From contig JAPYWZ010000033.1 in NCBI GenBank assembly GCA_028276105.1, positions 1 through 7,031 of the forward strand: a DNA stretch of 7,031 nt. The letters are read 5' to 3'. Positions 1-6,573 of the stretch are shown here, in pieces. Numbering within the stretch: position 1 is the stretch's first letter; each line of letters begins with the position of its first letter. This DNA comes from Microgenomates group bacterium. GTDB lineage: Bacteria; Patescibacteriota; Microgenomatia; UBA1406; GWC2-37-13. Position numbers and translations under genes: made by a program. The notes below the pieces were generated by a model. The model made no database searches, was not told where the DNA came from, and worked only from the letters and a program-made list of their open reading frames with translations.

Positions 1-362
1 CTTGAGGCAAAAAGAAATTTTGCTTCAAATTTTTTTGAGAGTTTTAAAAGTTCCAAAGTGCCCAAACTATTAACAAGCATCGTTTCAAGACTAAGATTAT
101 GATAACTAAGGGGGCTTTTCTCATTGGGAGAAGCCGGTGAAGCCAGATGAAAAATAGCATCTATTTTTGGGATGTTTTTTAAAGGAAAAGTGACATCGGC
201 TTTGAGAAATAAAAAGTTTTTTTTGTCAAAAAAAGCTTTAATATTTTCAATATCGCCGGTTAAAAGATTATCAACAACAATGACAAAATGGTTTTCTTCT
301 AAAAGTTTTTTGGTAAGATGGGACCCGATAAAACCAGCACCTCCTGTGATTAAAATTTTCAT
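1..362 (-). CDS. NAD-dependent sugar-nucleotide epimerase/dehydratase family protein, UDP-glucuronate decarboxylase-like (3' end cut by window)
   Basis: The first 120 codons of an extended short-chain dehydrogenase run off the window edge. The N-terminus MKILITGGAGFIGSHL carries the NAD-binding GxxGxxG motif (residues 7-13), and an acidic residue follows the second strand (VVDN, 29-32). HLASPASP at residues 72-79 is a hallmark of UDP-glucuronate decarboxylase (UXS), which turns UDP-glucuronate into UDP-xylose with a bound NAD. The later NSLGTLELLKLSKKF stretch (98-112) also fits the family. The catalytic Ser/Tyr-Lys region lies beyond the window, so the exact reaction is inferred. The ATG is 6 bases after the stop of ugd, whose product makes the UXS substrate, so the two genes probably form one operon. 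There is no Shine-Dalgarno upstream, and translation may be coupled to ugd. Other NDP-sugar epimerases are possible but less likely given HLASPASP and the neighbour. Confidence 0.85.
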   Translation of the reverse strand, partial: MKILITGGAGFIGSHLTKKLLEENHFVIVVDNLLTGDIENIKAFFDKKNFLFLKADVTFPLKNIPKIDAIFHLASPASPNEKSPLSYHNLSLETMLVNSLGTLELLKLSKKFEAKFLFAS

Positions 363-368
363 AAAAAG

Positions 369-1655
369 TTAGCGGCCAACTGAGAAATATTTAAAGCCCA
401 AATTTTTTAAAAGTAAAGGATCATAAATGTTTCTTCCATCAAAGATAACCGGTTTTTTTAGGATTTTTTTTAATTTTTTAAGATCGATTTGTTTAAACTC
501 ATTCCACTCAGTAAGAATTATTAGTTGATCAGCGTTTTTTGCCGCCTCATAAGGATTTTTTGCATACTCAATTTTTTCGCCAAAAATTTTTCTAATATTT
601 CCCATTGCTTCTGGATCAAAAACTTTGATTTTAAACCCATGCTTTAAAAGATTTTCGATGATAAAAATTGAGGGAGCAAAACGAATATCATCGGTATTGG
701 GTTTAAAAGAAAGACCAAGGATAGCCGTATTTTTTCCTTGTTTGTTTTTCAAAATTTTTTGTAAGAAGTTCTCTTTGGCTTGGTAATTGACTTTATCAAC
801 TGCTTTCAAAAGAGAAGTATCAATATTTAATTTTTTGCCGGTATCAATCAAAGCCAAAACATCTTTGGGTAGACAAGATCCACCATACCCAACACCGGGA
901 TTCATAAAAATTCGACCAATTCTTTTATCAAGGCCAACGGCATCTAAGACTTTTTCTACATCGGCGCCTGTTTTTTCACAGTAAAAAGCAATAAGATTTG
1001 AAAAAGAGATTTTGGTGGCCAAAATGGCATTGGCGGCATATTTTATCAGTTCTGCCGAAGCAAGATCGGTGACGATTTTTTTAGAAGAAAAAGGCTGATG
1101 AAGTTTAAGTAAAATTTCAATCGCTTTTTTTGATGAAGAACCAATAACAATTCGGTCGGCGTTTAAAGTATCGGCAATGGCACTTCCTTCTCTTAAAAAC
1201 TCAGGGCAGGAGGCAACGGCAAATTGAGCTTTTTTGGGGGCATATTTTTTAATAATCTCTTCCACTTTTTTATTGGTACCAACGGGAACCGTACTTTTGC
1301 AAGAAACAACGGTAAAGTGACTGCTTAAGTTTTTGGCGATATTTTTTGCTACTTCAAAAACAGAAGAAAGATCCGCTTCGCCATTGTTTTTGGGTGGTGT
1401 CCCAACGGTGATAAAGACAATTTCTGATTTAGGGATGGCTTCTTGATAGTCTAAAGTAAAATGAAGACGACCAGCTTTTAAATTTTTTTCTAAAAGTTCT
1501 TTAAGACCAGGCTCGAAAATTATTGGATCTCCATTTTTTAAGCGATTGATTTTTTCTTTATTTCTGCCAATCACATAAACTTCATTACCAAAATCAGCAA
1601 AAACGCAAGCCGAAACCAAACCAACATAACCGTGACCAACAACAGTAAGCGTCAT
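369..1655 (-). CDS. ugd: UDP-glucose 6-dehydrogenase
   Basis: This 428-residue protein has the usual length of bacterial UDP-glucose dehydrogenases, which oxidise UDP-glucose to UDP-glucuronate in two NAD-dependent steps. The N-terminal Rossmann domain starts with VVGHGYVGLVSA (GxGYVG, residues 7-12). VGTPP lies at 84-88 and CPEFLREGSA at 150-159. The central helix has AELIKYAANA, placing Lys205 and Asn209 at catalytic positions. GYGGSCLPKD (257-266) holds the nucleophilic Cys261 with Lys265 and Asp266. The C-terminal UDP-binding domain has LGLSFKPNTDDIR (313-325) and ends at FDGRNIYDP (405-413). All key residues are intact. GDP-mannose dehydrogenase is a related alternative, but the active-site context and the decarboxylase-like gene downstream favour UDP-glucose. 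The ATG at 1655 places the Rossmann strand at residue 2, and no ribosome binding site precedes it. A promoter ends 8 bases upstream. Confidence 0.95.
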   Translation of the reverse strand: MTLTVVGHGYVGLVSACVFADFGNEVYVIGRNKEKINRLKNGDPIIFEPGLKELLEKNLKAGRLHFTLDYQEAIPKSEIVFITVGTPPKNNGEADLSSVFEVAKNIAKNLSSHFTVVSCKSTVPVGTNKKVEEIIKKYAPKKAQFAVASCPEFLREGSAIADTLNADRIVIGSSSKKAIEILLKLHQPFSSKKIVTDLASAELIKYAANAILATKISFSNLIAFYCEKTGADVEKVLDAVGLDKRIGRIFMNPGVGYGGSCLPKDVLALIDTGKKLNIDTSLLKAVDKVNYQAKENFLQKILKNKQGKNTAILGLSFKPNTDDIRFAPSIFIIENLLKHGFKIKVFDPEAMGNIRKIFGEKIEYAKNPYEAAKNADQLIILTEWNEFKQIDLKKLKKILKKPVIFDGRNIYDPLLLKNLGFKYFSVGR

Positions 1656-1663
1656 AAGAGTAA

Positions 1664-1692
1664 AGTATAAAATATAAGCCGTTTAAGTTCAA
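1664..1692 (-). promoter_or_regulatory. Predicted sigma70-type promoter of ugd, possibly leaderless
   Basis: Read on the minus strand, TTGAAC (1692-1687) is separated by exactly 17 bases from TATACT (1669-1664). The -10 box matches the consensus at 5 of 6 positions and the -35 at 4 of 6. Only 8 bases separate the -10 box from the ugd ATG at 1655. Transcription would therefore start about 1-3 bases before the ATG, giving an essentially leaderless mRNA. The region is AT-rich, so chance matches are possible. Confidence 0.5.
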
Positions 1693-1736
1693 GATGATTA
1701 ATATTAAAAATTATGATGCGAATCTAGTAAAAAAGA

Positions 1737-1780
1737 TGTAAAAAAAGTGTAAAGATTTTGTGTAAAAAGTTGTGTAAAAA
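1737..1780. repeat. Cluster of four TGTAAA units spaced 11-13 bases
   Basis: TGTAAA starts at 1737, 1748, 1761 and 1773, steps of 11, 13 and 12 bases, close to one helical turn. The last two units lie in TGTGTAAAA (1759-1767 and 1771-1779). Its complement TTTTACACA differs from the DnaA box consensus TTATNCACA at one position. The cluster lies about 45 bases upstream of the predicted ugd -35 box and could be a protein-binding array, or merely low-complexity DNA. No function can be assigned from sequence alone. Confidence 0.4.
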
Positions 1781-1795
1781 TTGTTAATATATCAA

Positions 1796-1897
1796 ATATC
1801 AAAAAGCAAAAATCAAAATGACAAATCAAAATTAAAAAAATATTTACTTTGCTTACTATTCATTTTTGCTTGCATTTTGATATATGCTTTTTGATAT
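1796..1897. repeat. Imperfect inverted repeat, 25-bp arms with 52-base spacer
   Basis: The left arm (1796-1820) and the reverse complement of the right arm (1873-1897) agree at 23 of 25 positions. Both contain ATATCAAAAAGC followed by five bases and TCAAAATG. The spacer is AT-rich and holds further degenerate copies of TCAAAAT and TTTTGCTT-type words. The right arm begins 2 bases after the stop of the Lon-like gene. The element could be a small non-autonomous repeat, or a long hairpin that ends transcription of that gene. No ORF or transposase lies inside. Confidence 0.55.
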
Positions 1898-1899
1898 AT

Positions 1900-2949
1900 T
1901 TATATATACTCTCTTAGATTATTTTCATTAATAATAAATGTTTTTCCTTGCCCGTTAACAATTTTATATGCAACTTTTCTTACAATTTCCTCTATTTTTC
2001 TTTCAACACTTCTTATTCCTGGATCAAAACCCAAAGGCCTTATTAATTTAGGCCAAACATTTTCTTCAATTTGTAAGTTTTCCGCTGTTAGTCCGGCTTC
2101 TTTAAGATAACGGGGAAGAACAAAGTTTTTCGCAATGGCAATTTTTTCCTCATCAGTATATGATGGCATTTGAATAATTTCTAATCGGTCCAAAACCGCC
2201 GTTGAGATATTATTGGTATTATTGGCCGTGGCCACAAATAAAACTTGAGAAAGATCAATTGGATAGTCAATAAAATAATCAACAAAACTATTATTTTGAC
2301 CCGGATCTAAAAGCTCAATTAAAACTCCCATAATCGCCGAACGTGCTTCTTCTGTCACCCGATCCAATTCATCAAGTAAGATTACCGGATTAAGACTGTT
2401 TGCTCGTCTTAAAGCTTTAACAATCATTCCTGGTTCGGCTTCAGGCGAGGTTTTTGCTTGACCACGAAGATCCAAAGCCGATGATAACCCCCCAAAAGGA
2501 ATCCGGACAAATTTTTTTCCCAAAGCTTCGGCAATTGATAAAGCAAATGTTGTTTTTCCGGTACCAGCAAGACCAACAAAAAAAAGAATTGGCGCATGAT
2601 AACTTATTTTTTCATTTTGTTGCTTTTGTTTTTGCAAAATTAGAATTGAGATATACTCTAAGATTCTTTCCTTAATTTTTGGTAAGCCGTAATGATTTTT
2701 ATCTAAGATTTCTTTGGCTCTTTTGATGTCTAAAATATCCTCAGTTTTTTTAAACCAAGGAAGATGAGTGATCCAATCAATATATTTGGCGGTAATATCA
2801 AGTTGAGAAAGACTGCCGCCATATTTTAAAGTGAGGTTAATTCTTTCAATTTGTTCAAGCGCCTTTTCTTTTAAATTAGCAGGTAACTCACTACTTTGCA
2901 AAATAGATTTTAATTTTTCTATTTCTGACAAGCTTTTTTGATTGTCCAT
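1900..2949 (-). CDS. Lon-derived AAA+ ATPase lacking both the substrate-binding N domain and the protease domain
   Basis: This 349-residue protein aligns throughout with the middle of Lon protease. It starts with the helical linker, including YIDWITHLPW (56-65) and the helix ending HYGLPKIKERILEY (86-99). The AAA+ core follows: Walker A GLAGTGKT (126-133), Walker B VILLDELD (189-196), sensor-1 ATANN (240-244), arginine finger in LDR (Arg255) and sensor-2 GIRSVERKI (311-319, Arg313). It stops at NNLREYI, where Lon would continue into its Ser-Lys peptidase domain. A normal Lon is about 750-800 residues. The loop matching TYIGAMPG in E. coli-type Lon reads TSPEAEPG (167-174), so the pore Tyr-Ile pair is replaced by Ser-Pro. 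ATP binding and hydrolysis look possible, but proteolysis does not. The 112-base region upstream is shared with divergent groES, hinting at a protein-quality-control role. The ATG has an in-frame stop 13-15 bases upstream, which limits earlier starts, and no proximal ribosome binding site is seen. Confidence 0.85.
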   Translation of the reverse strand: MDNQKSLSEIEKLKSILQSSELPANLKEKALEQIERINLTLKYGGSLSQLDITAKYIDWITHLPWFKKTEDILDIKRAKEILDKNHYGLPKIKERILEYISILILQKQKQQNEKISYHAPILFFVGLAGTGKTTFALSIAEALGKKFVRIPFGGLSSALDLRGQAKTSPEAEPGMIVKALRRANSLNPVILLDELDRVTEEARSAIMGVLIELLDPGQNNSFVDYFIDYPIDLSQVLFVATANNTNNISTAVLDRLEIIQMPSYTDEEKIAIAKNFVLPRYLKEAGLTAENLQIEENVWPKLIRPLGFDPGIRSVERKIEEIVRKVAYKIVNGQGKTFIINENNLREYI

Positions 2950-2973
2950 ATGATTAGCAGACTAAATATCCTC

Positions 2974-3002
2974 TTGACAAAATGGGATTTTTTTTCTATA
3001 TT
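2974..3002 (+). promoter_or_regulatory. Near-consensus sigma70 promoter of groES-groEL
   Basis: A perfect TTGACA (2974-2979) is followed after 17 bases by TATATT (2997-3002), 5 of 6 to the -10 consensus. Transcription would start near 3009, leaving a leader of about 52 bases before the groES ATG. No CIRCE inverted repeat (TTAGCACTC-N9-GAGTGCTAA) is visible in 2950-3061. The operon therefore appears to be driven by a strong housekeeping promoter and not by the HrcA/CIRCE system. Confidence 0.75.
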
Positions 3003-3061
3003 TATAATATAATAAAAAAGTCTTCTAAAATTAATGTTACAAATTTTTTTAAAAAAAGTCT

Positions 3062-3367
3062 ATGATAAAAAACGATGGTAAAAATATAAAACCCCTTTTT
3101 GATTATGTTTTAGTTAAACCTTTAACCCAAGAAGAAGTTTTACCATCAGGAATTGTTATTCCTGATACGGCTAAAGAAAAACCACAAGTGGGAGAAGTGA
3201 TGGCCGTTGGTCCAGGAGGATTGAGTGATGAGGGAAAGACAATTCCCATGATGGTTAAAAAAGGGCAAAAAGTGATTTATAAAAAATGGGGCGGTAATGA
3301 AATAAAGGTTGGGAGTGAAGAGTGGCTTTTGATTGAACAAAAAGATATTATGGCGGTTTTAGAGTAA
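3062..3367 (+). CDS. groES: Co-chaperonin GroES (Hsp10)
   Basis: The 101-residue protein is the lid of the GroEL folding chamber. It forms a heptamer that caps GroEL after ATP binding. NIKPLFDYVLVKP (8-20) matches the conserved N-terminal beta strand. The mobile loop EEVLPSGIVIPDTAKEKPQVGEV (24-46) holds the IVI tripeptide that contacts GroEL. The C-terminal strand EWLLIEQKDIMAVLE matches the family end. Compared with the usual start (M-x-IKPL) there are about 7 extra residues (MIKNDGK), and no alternative start codon lies closer to the conserved block. The ATG has no Shine-Dalgarno, being preceded by an A-tract and GTCT. It lies 46 bases upstream of groEL in the same operon. Confidence 0.97.
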   Translation: MIKNDGKNIKPLFDYVLVKPLTQEEVLPSGIVIPDTAKEKPQVGEVMAVGPGGLSDEGKTIPMMVKKGQKVIYKKWGGNEIKVGSEEWLLIEQKDIMAVLE

Positions 3368-3410
3368 ATGATTTTTTGAAATTTGTTGTTATAAATTTTT
3401 CTTAATTTGA

Positions 3411-5048
<1,638 letters not shown>

Positions 5049-5084
5049 TAACTTTTTTTAAGAAGGTTAAAAAATTTGAAAGTT

Positions 5085-5120
5085 AACCCCGCCTCAAACG
5101 GCGGGGTTTTTATAATTTTT
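5085..5120 (+). terminator. Rho-independent terminator of groES-groEL
   Basis: A perfect 9-bp stem AACCCCGCC (5085-5093)/GGCGGGGTT (5100-5108) with loop TCAAAC is followed by a T-rich run to 5120. It lies 37 bases after the groEL stop and reaches the stop codon of convergent jag at 5119. On the opposite strand the stem is followed by a weaker T stretch, so some bidirectional termination of the jag operon is possible. Confidence 0.93.
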
Positions 5121-5571
5121 ATTCCTTTTTGGCAATCACAAGTTTCCTTAGTCTTCCTTCGCCAGTAGAATAAGAAGTAAGATTTGGGTATTTTTTGGCC
5201 ACTAACTGGTGAATGATTTTTCTTTCATAAGAAGAAAGATTATTAACGGTTTGTTCTTGCCCAGTTTCTTCGACTTTTTTTACTAAACTTTCAACCAAAT
5301 TTTCCAACTTTTCTTTTTGTTTTTGGCGAAAATCATTGACATTAACTAAAACTTCAATTGATTGGCCAAAGGTTTTATATAAAATTACTTCTAAGATTTT
5401 TTGTAAAGAACGAATCGTTTCACCAAAACGACCGATAATCGTTGAGGCTTCTTTGGTTTTAATATTAACATGAAAAACACCGTTTTCTTCGGTAACTTCT
5501 AAAGTAAAATCATTAATCATTTTTTTGATAAGTTCTTCGGTTTCTTTTTTTATAACTTCAATTTTTTCCAT
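5119..5571 (-). CDS. jag: Jag/KhpB-family RNA-binding protein (KH and R3H domains)
   Basis: The 150-residue protein has a KH-type domain with the GXXG loop GRFG (47-50) in TIIGRFGETIRSLQKIL. An R3H domain follows, with SSYERKIIHQLV (113-124, Arg117 and His121 forming the RxxxH signature) and STGEGRLRKLVI (135-146). Jag (KhpB, EloR) binds RNA, and in Firmicutes it influences cell elongation and division. The Jag-N domain found in longer homologues is absent, and only about 25 residues precede the KH fold. The start overlaps the end of yidC by 14 bases, so translational coupling is likely. The yidC-jag pair is a conserved arrangement. The role in this organism is inferred from family and context. 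Confidence 0.92.
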   Translation of the reverse strand: MEKIEVIKKETEELIKKMINDFTLEVTEENGVFHVNIKTKEASTIIGRFGETIRSLQKILEVILYKTFGQSIEVLVNVNDFRQKQKEKLENLVESLVKKVEETGQEQTVNNLSSYERKIIHQLVAKKYPNLTSYSTGEGRLRKLVIAKKE

Positions 5572-6355
5572 AAGAATTTTTATTTAACTTTTGATAGTAA
5601 ATTATACTCAAAAGGGTAAAAAAATTCCAATACAAAGATAAACCAACCGGAAGCGTATATGAAAACCAACCAATCATTAAGGGAAAAATCAGTTTTATTT
5701 GAATATTTAATGCTTCTTGGAATTCTTCTGTTTCGCTTTTTTCTTTTTTTTGTTCAATTTTTTTATCAGTTTCTTTTAATGGTGGTTGGGTAAGATTAGT
5801 TTGCCAATATTGCAAAAAAGCGGTGATAAGGGGAATTAAGTAATAATACCAGATTTTAACTTGGCTTGGGCTTTTGGCCAAATCAAAACCAAAAAACCAA
5901 GAATCAATGGTGGTAATTTTTAAAAAAGAAAAATAAACGACTTTATTAATTTCATCAACGACTTTTTTTCCATGATTAATCAAAAAAAAAGATAAACTTT
6001 TGTACAAAGCAATGAAAATAGGAAATTGGATTAGAATAAAAAGACAGCCCATTGAAGGATTGATTTTATGTTGTTGAAAGAGTTCCCATTGTTTTTTTTG
6101 TAAAGTTTTTGGGTCATTTTTGTGTTTTTTTGAAAGTTTATCTAAGTGAGGCTTTAATTCCTGCATTTTTTTAGCGGTTTCCATTTGTGATTTGAAAAAA
6201 GGATGAAAAAAAAGACGAAGAATGATTGTTAGGCCAATAATTGCAAAACCAAAAGCACCAGGAATTTTTAAGAAAGAAAAGCCTTTATACAAAAAAACCA
6301 AAAGGTTAAGGATTGGGATAACAAAAAAAGTATTAAAAAAATTATTTTCAATCAT
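5558..6355 (-). CDS. yidC: Membrane protein insertase YidC/Oxa1 family
   Basis: YidC inserts membrane proteins into the cytoplasmic membrane, alone or with SecYEG. The 265 residues match the short YidC/SpoIIIJ type without the large periplasmic domain of E. coli. After an N-terminal hydrophobic segment (about 8-25), TM1 (33-53) carries the conserved groove arginine, Arg47, in IILRLFFHPF. A charged cytosolic hairpin (55-97) precedes INPSMGCLFILIQFPIFIALY (98-118), a family signature. Further membrane segments lie near 168-186 and 221-254. A hydrophilic Lys/Glu-rich loop (192-215) separates them. There is no lipobox cysteine near the N-terminus, unlike Firmicutes homologues. The stop is TGA, inside the start of jag. 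The ATG is 6 bases after the rpmH stop, with no Shine-Dalgarno. The usual rnpA upstream is missing. Confidence 0.95.
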   Translation of the reverse strand: MIENNFFNTFFVIPILNLLVFLYKGFSFLKIPGAFGFAIIGLTIILRLFFHPFFKSQMETAKKMQELKPHLDKLSKKHKNDPKTLQKKQWELFQQHKINPSMGCLFILIQFPIFIALYKSLSFFLINHGKKVVDEINKVVYFSFLKITTIDSWFFGFDLAKSPSQVKIWYYYLIPLITAFLQYWQTNLTQPPLKETDKKIEQKKEKSETEEFQEALNIQIKLIFPLMIGWFSYTLPVGLSLYWNFFTLLSIIYYQKLNKNSYGKN

Positions 6356-6361
6356 AAGAAT

Positions 6362-6496
6362 TTAAACTGCTAGTCTTTTTCTTCCTTTTAATCTTCTTCT
6401 TTTTAAAACCTTTCTTCCACTTTTTGTTGCCATTCGTTTTAAAAAGCCATGTTTTCTTTGTCTTTTTTTCTTTTTTGGTTGCCAGGTGCGTTTCAT
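6362..6496 (-). CDS. rpmH: 50S ribosomal protein L34
   Basis: This 44-codon gene encodes [20 protein letters not shown], then [20 protein letters not shown] and RLAV. It matches L34 (bL34) end to end: the MKRT-QP start, HGF, RMAT-SGRKVL and the KGRKRL end are all family hallmarks. L34 is a small, strongly basic protein buried in 23S rRNA of the large subunit. Its length equals the family norm (44-46 residues). The gene lies 6 bases upstream of yidC and 76 bases downstream of valS. In many bacteria rpmH sits beside dnaA and is followed by rnpA, and neither gene is seen here. The start codon has no Shine-Dalgarno, being preceded by ATCATTATT. Confidence 0.97.
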   Translation of the reverse strand: MKRTWQPKKKKRQRKHGFLKRMATKSGRKVLKRRRLKGRKRLAV

Positions 6497-6505
6497 AATA
6501 ATGAT

Positions 6506-6524
6506 ATTAACTTATTATGTTAAT
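6506..6524. promoter_or_regulatory. Small palindrome upstream of rpmH
   Basis: ATTAAC (6506-6511) and GTTAAT (6519-6524) form a perfect 6-bp inverted repeat around a 7-base AT-only centre. The nearest base is 10 bases upstream of the rpmH ATG, within the likely promoter region of rpmH-yidC-jag. It could be an operator, but in DNA this AT-rich chance palindromes are common. No convincing -35/-10 pair is seen here. Confidence 0.25.
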
Positions 6525-6544
6525 TAATTTGTATAATTTGCGTC

Positions 6545-6573
6545 ATTCGCATAAAAATTCGCATCATTCGTAT
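6545..6573. repeat. ATTCGCAT/ATTCGTAT short repeat cluster
   Basis: ATTCGCAT occurs at 6545-6552 and 6557-6564, and the variant ATTCGTAT at 6566-6573. A related GCGTCATTCG word begins at 6540. The last copy touches the valS stop codon. The cluster is less AT-only than its surroundings and lies in the valS-rpmH spacer. It may be a lineage-specific intergenic repeat or a binding array. Confidence 0.4.

Noticed and set aside
172..372. Short plus-strand frame over the UXS-like gene
   Set aside because: It lies antisense to a clearly conserved coding sequence and has no homology-like features.
1656..1899. Remnant of a Lon peptidase domain after the Lon-like stop
   Set aside because: No frame shows the peptidase signature around the catalytic Ser or Lys. 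The region is AT-rich repeats and a promoter.
2967..2975. AGAGGA on the minus strand upstream of the Lon-like gene as a Shine-Dalgarno
   Set aside because: It lies about 19 bases before the ATG, too far to act on it, and an in-frame stop lies between.
2950..2980. Promoter for the Lon-like gene (TTGTCA with TAATCA)
   Set aside because: The -10 match is poor (2 of 6), and the -35 is only the reverse face of the groES TTGACA. It is too weak to list as a feature.
3041..3057. T7/A7 self-complementary run in the groES leader as an RNA thermometer
   Set aside because: The stem is pure A-U with no real loop, so a stable hairpin is unlikely. Such runs are common in this DNA.
5558..5560. TGA read as glycine (alternative code of Gracilibacteria/Absconditabacteria)
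   Set aside because: The TGA ends yidC at a sensible point overlapping jag, and no gene contains an internal TGA.
6497..6545. sigma70 promoter for rpmH (TAATAT or CATAAT as -10)
   Set aside because: Several -10-like words exist, but none has a reasonable -35 at 16-18 bases.
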